The notes under the pieces: model-generated
What the model was told of the DNA's origin: nothing
Seen by the model: only the letters and a program-made list of their open reading frames with translations
The model's database searches: none
In this document: positions 1 through 8,348 of the stretch, in pieces
How the letters are laid out: every line of letters starts with the position of its first letter
Numbering within the stretch: the first letter of the stretch is position 1
Position numbers and translations under genes: made by a program
Source of the DNA: Boothiomyces macroporosus
Lineage: Eukaryota; Chytridiomycota; Chytridiomycetes; Rhizophydiales; Terramycetaceae
Reading direction: 5' to 3'
NCBI GenBank assembly: GCA_027604185.1
Contig: JADGKB010000162.1
Location: forward strand, 1 to 23,287
DNA length: 23,287 bases

Positions 1-297
1 CACGAGTCATTGTCAGTTGACTAACATAAAACAAAGGCTCTTTATTTAAGCCTTTTAATGTTATTCAAGGGAACTTACTATAAATACTGCTATTATTCTA
101 ATAAAAGAATTAATTCAAAAACTACTTTATTATGCGCGCCAATTCATCTTCTAAATCACATAACCTTGTTTTACTCACTTTAACAGAAAGTAGTTTTTGT
201 TAGGATTGAATCCCGAAAGATTTTCTCATCTAGAAAACACGACTGAAAAACCGTTTCGTGAATGTGAAGCAAATCAAAGAAATTGCGATTTATTTCT

Positions 298-1237
298 TCA
301 TTGTCTTTCTGAGGTTTGTCGAGAGAGTTTATCAGTTTGCACTCGGCGAACTTCTATAGTTCTCTTACTGTCTTGTTCTAATTTTCCAGAAACTTGGCTG
401 CTATGGCTAGAAGCGTTTGCTGAAGCGATTTTCATATCGCCATTCTTCTTGTTGGCTAAAACAAACATTGCTCCGTGACTGTTGATTGCCGAGTCAATGC
501 AAATGATTGGAAACAATACAGAAGACATGTTCCACAACCCGTTCGAGTAGATGTTGGCCATGCCGCGATCATACAAGGACGCGCCTTGGAGCAAGAAGCA
601 CACCCCAGTGCATGTCCATCTAAAATTAATTATAATTACACTACTGGAATAAACAACCTAATCATTCGTTTTTTCCCTGTGGTAATTTTGGCATCAGTTG
701 CTAATTTCCCCAAAAGGTAAAAGTAGTAAACATCAAAGTACAAGCAAGAAATAACCGAAGAGGCATCGCTATAGTCACATTCAACCGGCCAGCAGATCCC
801 TGCATCCATTACCAAACAGGCGGATTTACCAATACAAGTTAATGCGAGTGTAATGAACAAAACTACAAAATCAAGATTGAAAGAGAGTTTGAATCCTGAA
901 ACGGTCCAATTTACAGGTTCGATTGGTCTGGATTAATCAAGAATACCTAATCATTCGTTTGCGATAGTAGAGAGCAATATCAGCCAGAAAGTCAACCAAT
1001 CAAATACTTTGTATATCTTGTATATACGACCTTCATTCAGATCGCCAACAGTGTCCATAACAGTATACATCAAGACAAAAATAACTTTACAGATATTGCA
1101 GATTATCGCGATGGAATAATATACCTTTTTTTGAATTGAGTTATTACTTCAACAGTCAGTGGTAATAACCAATAGGCACCAAATAGAGCAGATGCAAACC
1201 ATGTGTAATCGTCTCCTGCTACCCAAGCTCCTCCCAT
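298..1237 (-). CDS. Multi-pass membrane protein, about seven hydrophobic segments, several exons
   Basis: Reading from ATG at 1237, exon 1 (1237-1148) joins across a 23-base intron (1125-1147) to a hydrophobic stretch. Further introns fit at 928-946 (19 bases) and 620-639 (20 bases), and the frame ends at 298. About six or seven hydrophobic segments are visible, followed by a polar, serine- and charge-rich tail, which is a receptor- or transporter-like layout. I recognise no family. The second exon does not stay in one frame. The N-terminal half reads in the frame giving ...KIYKVFDWLTFWLILLST, while the part leading into the 928-946 intron fits another frame (...DIALYYRKRMIR), with no AG acceptor between them, so a base error, a real frameshift or a missed splice is involved. 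The motif KRMIR occurs twice, before two hydrophobic segments. The tail has an alternative frame reaching 180. The gene starts 78 bases after the methyltransferase stop on the same strand. Confidence 0.55.
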
Positions 1238-1314
1238 AATTAGAAAATTAGAAAGAAAATTATGACGTATACACTGGCGATTACTGAGTGGAAAGTTTAT
1301 TCGTATAGTAGAAT

Positions 1315-2343
1315 TCAATTTTTCCTTTTCGGGACTGTTCCAGGCTCAAATGTAGATGGGGGTTTTCCAACTGTATCCATCATTTGGCGATATTCTTTTG
1401 AAAATTGCCCGTTAGAATCGCGAATATTTATCTTTTGGCTTACAAAGTCTTTTTCAGTCCATTCAAAAACGAATACGCTGAATAATGGTGGTTTTCCTTC
1501 TATTCCGCAGAAATCATAGCGTTCGTTAAGATGAAACCCTACTTTTTCACCGCTATTTTTTGTTCTTTCTATATCTGAACTGGTGTTTGCTACTATGAAG
1601 CAGCCATTTTTATCAAGGTACTGGCTAGCGACTTTGCAATAAGTTTCAATGCCACCGCGTAGTTCAAAGGCACACATTCCCCTCCCTCCATCTTCTGGTA
1701 AGCTTCCAGTGTTTGCAGGAAAGTAGGGTGGAGTACCAGTGATACAATCCATAATTGGAAGGTCAATCTTTTCGTTTTCAAGATCTCTCAAGTCTTTATG
1801 AATAATCCGTGCTTCAAATCCATTAAATTCTATTGTTTTTCTACACAATTCTACATGAATTGCTTGTGCTTCAACACCAAATGAATTTAAATGAGGGAGT
1901 CCCCAGTGTACTATATTCAAAACACTTCCTAATCCAGTTCCTATATCCAAATGGTTCTTTTTGGGAGCATGTTTGATAGCTATTGCAGCCACACAAACAT
2001 CATCAGTAGTCATTCTATGCCCATTCATTAATTGGTATATGCAATAATGTCCACACAGCGAAGTAAGCATTTCTCCTTCTTTCGGAGCAATAGCTGGATC
2101 GTTAATATCGTATTTGGCTTTCGTTCCAGGTATTATCCAGTCTTTAATCTTGAATGGCCTCAATTGAGGTTTCTGTTTCTTGCTAATTTTATCTCTAGTG
2201 CAAACTGTACATTTCTGTTTTGGTTTTTTGGGCTTGGTTGGTTTGAATCCGGTGCCTTTACATTTCCAGCAAATCGGTTTATTCGTAATATAAGTATTGG
2301 CCACTATTTCACTGTCTGCAGTTTCTTTTTTTTGATTTGACAT
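1315..2343 (-). CDS. TrmN6-like SAM-dependent N6-adenine methyltransferase with N-terminal zinc-ribbon-like motif
   Basis: A single uninterrupted frame of 342 residues starts at ATG 2343. A Rossmann-fold class I methyltransferase is clear: SAM motif I is D133-x-G135-x-G137-x-G139, an acidic motif II residue is E158, and the catalytic-type motif IV is TPPYF at 204-208, a variant of the NPPY/DPPY motif of N6-adenine methylases such as bacterial TrmN6 (tRNA1Val A37). The N-terminus carries two CxxC pairs (C25/C28 and C45/C48) around a lysine- and proline-rich loop, resembling a zinc ribbon that could bind RNA. Roughly the last 25 residues are polar. Inference: an RNA (tRNA or rRNA) adenine methyltransferase; substrate unknown. 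No intron is needed. It is divergent from the gene starting at 2506, with about 160 bases between the two starts. Confidence 0.8.
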   Translation of the reverse strand: MSNQKKETADSEIVANTYITNKPICWKCKGTGFKPTKPKKPKQKCTVCTRDKISKKQKPQLRPFKIKDWIIPGTKAKYDINDPAIAPKEGEMLTSLCGHYCIYQLMNGHRMTTDDVCVAAIAIKHAPKKNHLDIGTGLGSVLNIVHWGLPHLNSFGVEAQAIHVELCRKTIEFNGFEARIIHKDLRDLENEKIDLPIMDCITGTPPYFPANTGSLPEDGGRGMCAFELRGGIETYCKVASQYLDKNGCFIVANTSSDIERTKNSGEKVGFHLNERYDFCGIEGKPPLFSVFVFEWTEKDFVSQKINIRDSNGQFSKEYRQMMDTVGKPPSTFEPGTVPKRKN

Positions 2344-2505
2344 TTTTTTGGAAAAGAAAAATATTCTTGGAAATATTCGTTGTTTATATTCTAGTCACAT
2401 GATATATAAACTAGTATTCGATTAGTATGTACAAGATAATGGGGTTCCAAAGTTGGAAATTGTTTTTTTTCTTTCGGACAATCTCTTACAATCTGACTTT
2501 TCGCA

Positions 2506-3172
2506 ATGGAAAACCAATCCATACTTGGCTCAATATACGGATCTGTTAAAACTAAAGTAATTCAAATTAACCCAGTTCAACTCCATTTACAATGAAATTA
2601 ATTCAGTCTTATCTTCCAGGACAAAGAGAAACAAAATAGTTTCAACACCAGGCAAGATTACAAAAAGAAGAGTAAAGACATTCGAGACGCCAAAAAGGAG
2701 GAGAGCAGTGGAGCAAGTAGAAGACGAGGAAGAACCAGATCGATTGCGTCTAGTAGAGAAAAAGATTCAGTGGTTAGTGGATCAGCAGCTAACTAATTTT
2801 GACGGATACTTACAGCCTCAATTCACTCCTACAAAGGAAAGAGAAACTCCTACAAAGATTGATTCATTACAGCCAACCCCTCTGATTTCTTTGGAGCAAA
2901 ATATTCCTGAACTTGCCAGTCAAACGAATTCTCCCTTATTGGATAAGGTTCCTGTTCCCCCACCACCTCCACCAGTTACTAAAAGAGTAGATACTCCCAT
3001 ACCCATGAAAAACCTGCTATTGGAGATGAAACAAGTGGTGCTCAAGCCAGTCAATCAGCGCGTGTTAAAAGAAAGACAAGATCACGAGTCACTACTCAAG
3101 AAACAATTGGAAAAGAGGTTGTCATTTATTCAGCAAGAAGAGGAAATAGAAAATGACGAGTGGGATTCTTGA
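2506..3172 (+). CDS. Proline-rich protein with acidic tryptophan tail; WASP-like candidate
   Basis: Exon 1 (2506-2556) and exon 2 (2576-3172) are joined by a 19-base intron (2557-2575) that keeps the frame, giving 215 residues. A basic, probably nuclear- or lipid-binding stretch lies at about 32-61 (TKRRVK, TPKRRR), followed by an acidic patch. Residues 145-150 are six prolines. Residues 163-176 (NLLLEMKQVVLKPV) resemble a short WH2 actin-binding motif, next comes an amphipathic charged helix (about 181-203), and the end is acidic with a tryptophan (EEEIENDEWDS). PolyPro, WH2-like, connector and acidic-Trp is the order found at the C-terminus of WASP-family Arp2/3 activators, and the next gene is an Arp2/3 subunit. 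The WH2 match is one residue short and no WH1 or CRIB domain is seen, so this is a hypothesis. It could equally be an unrelated disordered protein. Confidence 0.75.
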
Positions 3173-3295
3173 TCTGGTTTAAATATTAATTGATCTATTA
3201 CTATATTTTATTATTATTTGATTTACTAATTCTGGTAGTAGGTTTACTCTGATTCTACGTCTATTAACTCTATTAATTTATCAAAATCAGAGAAA

Positions 3296-3442
3296 ATGAG
3301 CGCCACCTTGTTTAACGATTTCTGGCGAAACAATCTTTCTTGTTTCCTTACTCGCACTACTACTAATCCTATCGCGCAACTCGTTAATACTAGTTTTCAT
3401 CTTTGGGTTTTTATTCTGGATCATATACTTTCACTTTTGTAA
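3296..3442 (+). CDS. Possible short ORF (48 residues) upstream of ARPC3
   Basis: ATG at 3296 (context AGAAAATGAG) opens 48 codons ending in TAA at 3440-3442, 17 bases before the ARPC3 start. The peptide has a polar first half and a hydrophobic end (residues about 34-48). It could be an upstream ORF controlling ARPC3, a tiny separate gene, or chance. I see no family resemblance. Confidence 0.2.
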   Translation: MSATLFNDFWRNNLSCFLTRTTTNPIAQLVNTSFHLWVFILDHILSLL

Positions 3443-3459
3443 CCCATATTAACCTAGAA

Positions 3460-4029
3460 ATGCCTGCTTATCACTCTTCGTTTAACCAAACCGACGCCAA
3501 AGTCATTTCCATTCCTATCCTTCCCATCAAGACCAAAGCAAGACAGTTTGCTCCAAGTAAGACGTTGCTAACCAGATCAATTGGAAGAAGGCGATGATAT
3601 TATTGATGAAGCACTCGGATTGTTCAGAGCCAACACTTTCTTTAGAAACTTTGATATCAAGGGAGGTGCAGACAAGCTGTTGATTTACCTAACTCTGTAT
3701 ATCCAAGAATGCTTGAACAAGCTTTCCAAATTACCAAACGCTATTGAAGGTAAATTAGAGTAACAATAGGCAACAAGATTCTGCAGACACATGCAGTTCA
3801 AAACTTTCCCTTACCTGGCGATGCAACTTTTCCGTTGAACTCGATGTTTGAAAAGCCATTGACCAGACAAGATGCTGAATTCTTGAAAGGGTACTTGACA
3901 CAATTGAGACAAGAATTGGGTCAGCGATTGATTGAGCGTATCTATGAAGACGACAAGCCTAGTAAATGGTGGATGTGTTTTTCAAAGAGAAAGTTTATGG
4001 GAATGGCTGGTGTTGGAACTCTGCAATAA
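3460..4029 (+). CDS. ARPC3: Actin-related protein 2/3 complex subunit 3 (p21-Arc)
   Basis: Three exons (3460-3556, 3576-3749, 3770-4029) with introns of 19 and 20 bases give 176 residues, the usual length of this subunit (about 175-180). Family landmarks appear in order: MPAYHSSFN at the start, LPIKTKAR, then DIIDEALGLFRANTFFRNFDIKG and KLLIYLTLYIQECL, then FPLPGDATFPLNSMF, and KPSKWWMCFSKRKFM near the end. The protein is part of the seven-subunit Arp2/3 complex that nucleates branched actin filaments. Family conservation makes both splice junctions firm: the residues on either side of each removed segment match the family without a gap. This gene is therefore one of the best proofs in the window that introns of about 20 bases are real. 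Confidence 0.97.
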
Positions 4030-4036
4030 ACTTTAT

Positions 4037-4140
4037 TTTACTCTATATCAAGCTTTTACTTTAAGCCTTTACTCTCTAGTAAACTTTTACTGTTTATTAA
4101 ACCTTTTTACTCTCTAGTAAATCTTTTTTTACTCTATAGG
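4037..4140 (+). repeat. T-rich spacer with repeated TTTACTCT motifs and two identical small hairpins
   Basis: Between ARPC3 and the sugar transporter, TTTACTCT recurs four times. Two copies extend to the perfect 16-base inverted repeat TTTACTCTCTAGTAAA (4068-4083 and 4106-4121), each with a 6-bp stem and a 4-base loop, 38 bases apart. The spacer must hold the ARPC3 3' end and the transporter promoter or leader, so the repeats may be 3'-end processing or factor-binding sites. Function is unknown. Confidence 0.5.
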
Positions 4141-4169
4141 ATATTAAACTTTAACTTTTCTTAATCTAA

Positions 4170-5618
4170 ATGTTCATTTTCCTGGTTACTTTTGCAGCAG
4201 CAATTGGAGGGTTACTGTTTGGATATGAAATAGGAGTAATCTCGCAAGTACTAGGAATGCCTTCCTTTCGCTCTGTTTTTAAACTGGATGCTTTCACCGA
4301 AGGACTGATTACCTCTACTTTTCTACTAGGATGCACTGTAGGAGCAGTAATCGTATCTAGGATAGCAGATACTCTAGGAAGAAGGAAATCTATTATTATT
4401 GCGTCTGTGCTGTTTATTCTCGGTGGGCTGTTTCAAAGCTTAACCTTGAATTTGTTTTATTTAGGAAGAATAGTTTCTGGATTAGGGATAGGAATCTTGT
4501 CCAGTGTGGTTCCATTATTTATTGGTGAAACCGCTCCTACTTTTATCAGAGGGCAGCTGATATCTGTTCAACAACTTATGATTACTTTGGGTGTATTCCT
4601 AGCATCTGTAGTTAACGCTATCATCATTATCAATATTGAAGGTGACTTTGAATGGCGGTTGGCACTAGGAATTCAAGTTATACCATCTGCAGTGCTCCTG
4701 TTTGTGATGCTTTCGATGCCAGAGTCACCCAGATGGCTGGCAAACAATAACTTTGAATCTGAATGCTTACAAACACTAATTCTGTTGAGGGAAGGTTATT
4801 CAAATGAAGAGGTCGAGCAAGAGTACCAGGAATTGCTGAATAGTATTAAAATGGAAAGAACGATTGGCGAGGGATCTTTTAAGGAATTATTGAACAAAGG
4901 TATAGTGAATAGAGTGTGGCTAGCAGTGCTGATTCAAATGTGCCAGCAGTGGACAGGTGCATCTAGACTAAATAGGGATTAATGTAATATTGTATTACCA
5001 AAATACACTCCTTCAAGGGATGGGGTTAGATGCAGAACAAGCAGCAATTCCATTTACTATTGCAAATAATTTCGTCAATTTCATTGCCACGTTTCCAGGA
5101 ATCTATTTTATTGAAAAAATGGGAAGGAAAAAGCTGCTTGTTATTGGTGGTATTGGCATTTTCATTTCTCATTTCCTTGTTTTTGCATTTATATCCCTTG
5201 GAAATGCCGGGATGAAGAGCATGTATTATTTAGCAATTTGTTCGGTTTACTTGTTTATTTTTTCTTTTGCCAGTAAGTTCATCTCTAATATAGGTACATG
5301 GGGGTAAGTAGCGATTGATGTAGGCCAATTGCATGGATATACCAGAGTGAGATATTTCCACTTCGAGTTAGGGCAAAAGGTACTAGTTTAGGAACCATTT
5401 CTAACTGGATAAATAATGCAATCATAGCACTAATTACGCCACTAATGATTGGCAAGATTAATGAGCAAATCTATCTTGTATTTAGCTGTTGCGGATTGAT
5501 AATGGCGTGGTTTGCTTATGCACATGTTCCTGAAACTAGCGGCAAGTCTCTAGAAGAGATGGATCTGATATTTGGCGATGGATATGTTGGTTTAGATGAT
5601 CATTCCTTTATCGAATGA
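4170..5618 (+). CDS. MFS sugar (hexose) transporter
   Basis: Four exons (4170-4956, 4976-5272, 5294-5303, 5324-5618) give 462 residues, typical of the 12-helix sugar porter family. Signatures in order: GGLLFGYEIGVIS in helix 1, DTLGRRK in the helix 2-3 loop, PESPRWL after helix 6, QQWTGINVILYYQ in helix 7 (created only by removing the 19-base intron 4957-4975), GRKK, the helix 10 signature STWGPIAWIYQSEIFPLRVRAKG (created by removing introns 5273-5293 and 5304-5323), and PETSGKSLEEMD at the C-terminus. The third exon is only 10 bases long. The start gives a very short N-terminal tail; no better upstream start is apparent. Predicted location is the plasma membrane, moving a monosaccharide by proton symport or facilitated diffusion; the exact sugar cannot be read from the sequence. 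Confidence 0.95.
5294..5303 (+). other. Ten-base micro-exon of the sugar transporter
   Basis: GTACATGGGG lies between introns of 21 bases (5273-5293, GTAAGT...TATAG) and 20 bases (5304-5323, GTAAGT...TGTAG). Splicing both out gives S-T-W-G-P-I-A-W, the conserved helix 10 motif of sugar porters. The upstream intron is a multiple of three with no in-frame stop, so its retention would add seven residues without breaking the frame. Confidence 0.85.
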
Positions 5619-5678
5619 AAATACCAAAATAAACAGCGTGAAAATGGTTTGTTTGTGTGAGCGCGTTTTTTCACTCAA

Positions 5679-8318
5679 ATGCCCTTGGACGATATACCAA
5701 ACCTCAAAGAACGCTCAGCAGTAACAAACAACCCATTCGTAATCAACGACGAACCCAAGCTAAAAAAGAGCTCCAGTTTGATGAATTTATCCCCAGACCA
5801 ACCCCTAAAAACAAACCCATTCATCAAACACGACCAAGAACAAAAGCAAGACAGGCTTAAAAGAGCTGTTTCACTGGTAAATAGAATTAAACTAGAAATC
5901 AAAAAAACAAGAGTCAATGTTGGACCTCCTACGAAACTTTGACCAAACTGAAAAACAAGAACGAATAGTTTATCAATCCAAGCCGCCATTGAACAAGAAG
6001 ATTCCAGTTGAAAGTAAAAAGCCTGTTTTGAATAGCGAAATTGTTTATGAAGAAGGTGGGAGTGTTTTGGATAGACTAAAGAAATTCACAAACATGTCAA
6101 TTAAAGGTGAAACTGGACAAAAGTCAGAGCCATCTCCCAGTCAATGTGATGCAAAGGGTGGAGCTGCTAAAGAGAATGTAGAATCGCCAATTGGCCAAAC
6201 AAATGGAATCAGCGATTCACACATTACAGTACCTGAAGCAAACACACTTTTAAAGAAAGAATCAAATGGTGAATTGGCTAAACAGAAACCTGAACTACTG
6301 ATTAGTAAAAGAAGCGGTAATAGTGATTCAGAGAGTAAGGATACGAAACAAATGCCAGCGTCACTTGTCAGTCAAACCAACCTTAAACCAGTTGCAAACT
6401 GTGAAATCGTTCATGAGCAAAACGGGTCAATCAAGGATAGATTAAACAAGTACAACTCCAGCCTTCAAAATGACGAGAGAAAACCGGTCGTTTCGAAATC
6501 TATTGACGTAAAAGAAATTATTAAAATCGAATCAAAAGCAAAGAGTTTAAAAGAAAAGAATTCAGAGATTGTTTATGAAGAAGGGGGATCACTGTTTGAT
6601 AGAAGAAGCAAGTTTTTGAACGATACCAACCCGAGAATCCCCATTGCATCGTTCTCGACTCCAATCACAAAATCCATCTTGCAACCAAAAAAACAGTTTG
6701 AGACTAAACAGGAATACAAAGTAGAATTGGAATCTAATGATGGAAAACAGATTGTAGAGTATGCAGACTGTTTGAAGGAAGATAGTTTTGAGGATGGTCA
6801 TCTATGCAAAGATCCTGTCTACCAAGAAAAGCCAAAAACGACACTTGACCTAGATGTAAACAATTTCTAATGTATAGATTCCAGAAATTAGTTTGGGGTC
6901 AATTTTTGAAGAAAAAGACCAATGGATAACGAATCTATGGGGGTTCAGTAATGTAAAGCCAGAACCAGTAAATGAAGACGCGGTTTCAGACTCATCTGCT
7001 TGTGATGAAGAGTTTAATACTTCCCAAGAACAAATCGACAATTTCATTGATTCTTACGATAGCCAAGAGCCAGAAAAAGAACCCCAAGTTGATCACGTTT
7101 TGGATACCTCAAAAAGCTCAGAAACGCTTCGATTGAGCGCTGAAGAAATACCAATCACAAAACAGATCGAAAAGAAGATGAAAAAATCAGTTTCGTTTGC
7201 TTCAGCATGGAAAGGCGATTTGGAAAACACTAGAGTTGTTTGCTCTGACCCAGTATACTTTGACCAAGTTGACCAAAGTGTTGGTCGATTGCTAGTAAAA
7301 AGTAAAACAGTATTAATCTAGTTACCAATATCCACGATGTCTTTATTGCCGCAGAGTATGATCGAGTGGTTGATTTGGAAATTTGTCAAGGAGTAATCTG
7401 TCAGACATCACCCCCTTACACTCTTAAGCAAAACCAGACTAGTTTGGCAATTGATTGGGAGACGCAATTATCAATCGTCCCAAATTCCCCAATTCATTTT
7501 CGTATTAAAGTCCGCCAAGTTTGTCCACCAGAAGGATTAAAGAGAAGCCGATCAAAACAAACCATTGGATCAGGAATCAAGCAAATGTCGAGTAAATTAT
7601 TGACCAAATTCAGTCAAACCAATCTAGCAAATTCTGAATCATTTTCCTCAATCTCTTCAGAATCTTCAACCAATTTCAAAAAAGAACCTTTGTTTGGATC
7701 AGTCCAGAACATGCGAACTGGGCATTTTATGATTTGTAATGTGGGAGAATGGACAACTGAAATGTCACAGCAAATTAGCACTACGGTCTTTGAGCTATTT
7801 GAAATTGATTTCTCTAAACCAAAACTGTTTTCATTCAAGAAAACTGATAACGTAATTTCAATCGGTAAAATTACTAGTCAGGTATTGTTCATGAAGAGTA
7901 TTGCAGATGGAAACGAGTTGCTTCCAATTAGTATATCAGAGTACAAGGATGATTTGCAAACCATTTCTTTACACTCCAAAGTATGGAAAGAAGGACAATT
8001 AAGTCAGCTTGGAGGAGATTGCGCAGACTGGAAAAGTAGACATTTCAGACTAAGCGGAACATTTTTGATTGGATGCCATGAAACGGTAAATAGTTTTTGA
8101 TCTAGACATTGGAAGAAAAAGTAAAGATATGCTTGGGCCAACTAGAGGCAATCAAGTTCAACGACAAGGACAATGCATTTTCACTAGAGTTCCGAGATGG
8201 CGAAATCATAAAGTTTCAATGTAGAGATGAGATGGAACGCAAGCATGAGTGGATCGAAGCTATCGAAGATTCTCAAAATATATTGGCGGATAATCCGCTG
8301 CCTGCTTGGGCACAATAA
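5679..8318 (+). CDS. Anillin/Bud4-like cytokinesis protein with C-terminal PH domain
   Basis: Five exons (5679-5876, 5896-6855, 6878-7301, 7322-8085, 8106-8318) with introns of 19, 22, 20 and 20 bases give 852 residues. The first ~515 residues are disordered, rich in Ser, Lys and Glu, and contain three copies of an 18-residue motif, consensus SEIVYEEGGSxxDRLxKF, at about 113-130, 235-252 and 289-306. From about 521 (VGRLLVKITNIHDVF) to about 740 the sequence resembles the anillin homology/C2-like domain of Bud4, Mid2 and anillin. A PH domain follows at about 748-838 (KEGQLSQLGG, WKSRHFRLSG, and the closing helix tryptophan in HEWIEAIED). Such proteins bind membrane and septins and organise the division site. 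The splice joining VGRLLVK to ITNIHDVF restores the start of the anillin domain. Whether it is a true Bud4 orthologue or a more general anillin is not resolved. Confidence 0.85.
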
Positions 8319-8329
8319 CTTTTTCTTTT

Positions 8330-8335
8330 AATAAA
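8330..8335 (+). promoter_or_regulatory. AATAAA, probable polyadenylation signal
   Basis: AATAAA lies 12 bases after the stop of the anillin/Bud4-like gene and only 14 bases before the end of the oppositely directed transcription factor gene. The 3' ends of the two transcripts therefore probably overlap. Confidence 0.5.
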
Positions 8336-8348
8336 GTAACAGGAAATA

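Noticed and set aside
122..199. Minus-strand stretch reading KVSKTRLCDLEDELARIIK then stop at the left edge
   Set aside because: Looks protein-like, and could be a last exon of the left membrane protein, but it is in a shifted frame with no good splice to join it. Too short to call.
910..930. GGTTCGATT, like a tRNA B box
   Set aside because: No matching A box or cloverleaf could be formed, and it sits in an exon of the membrane protein.
2708..3172. Starting the proline-rich gene at the GTG at 2708
   Set aside because: The frame continues upstream and joins, across a 19-base intron, to an ATG at 2506.
4957..5323. Sugar transporter as a pseudogene broken by frameshifts
   Set aside because: Each break is a GT...AG segment of 19-21 bases whose removal restores conserved family motifs exactly. 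Tiny introns explain all of them.
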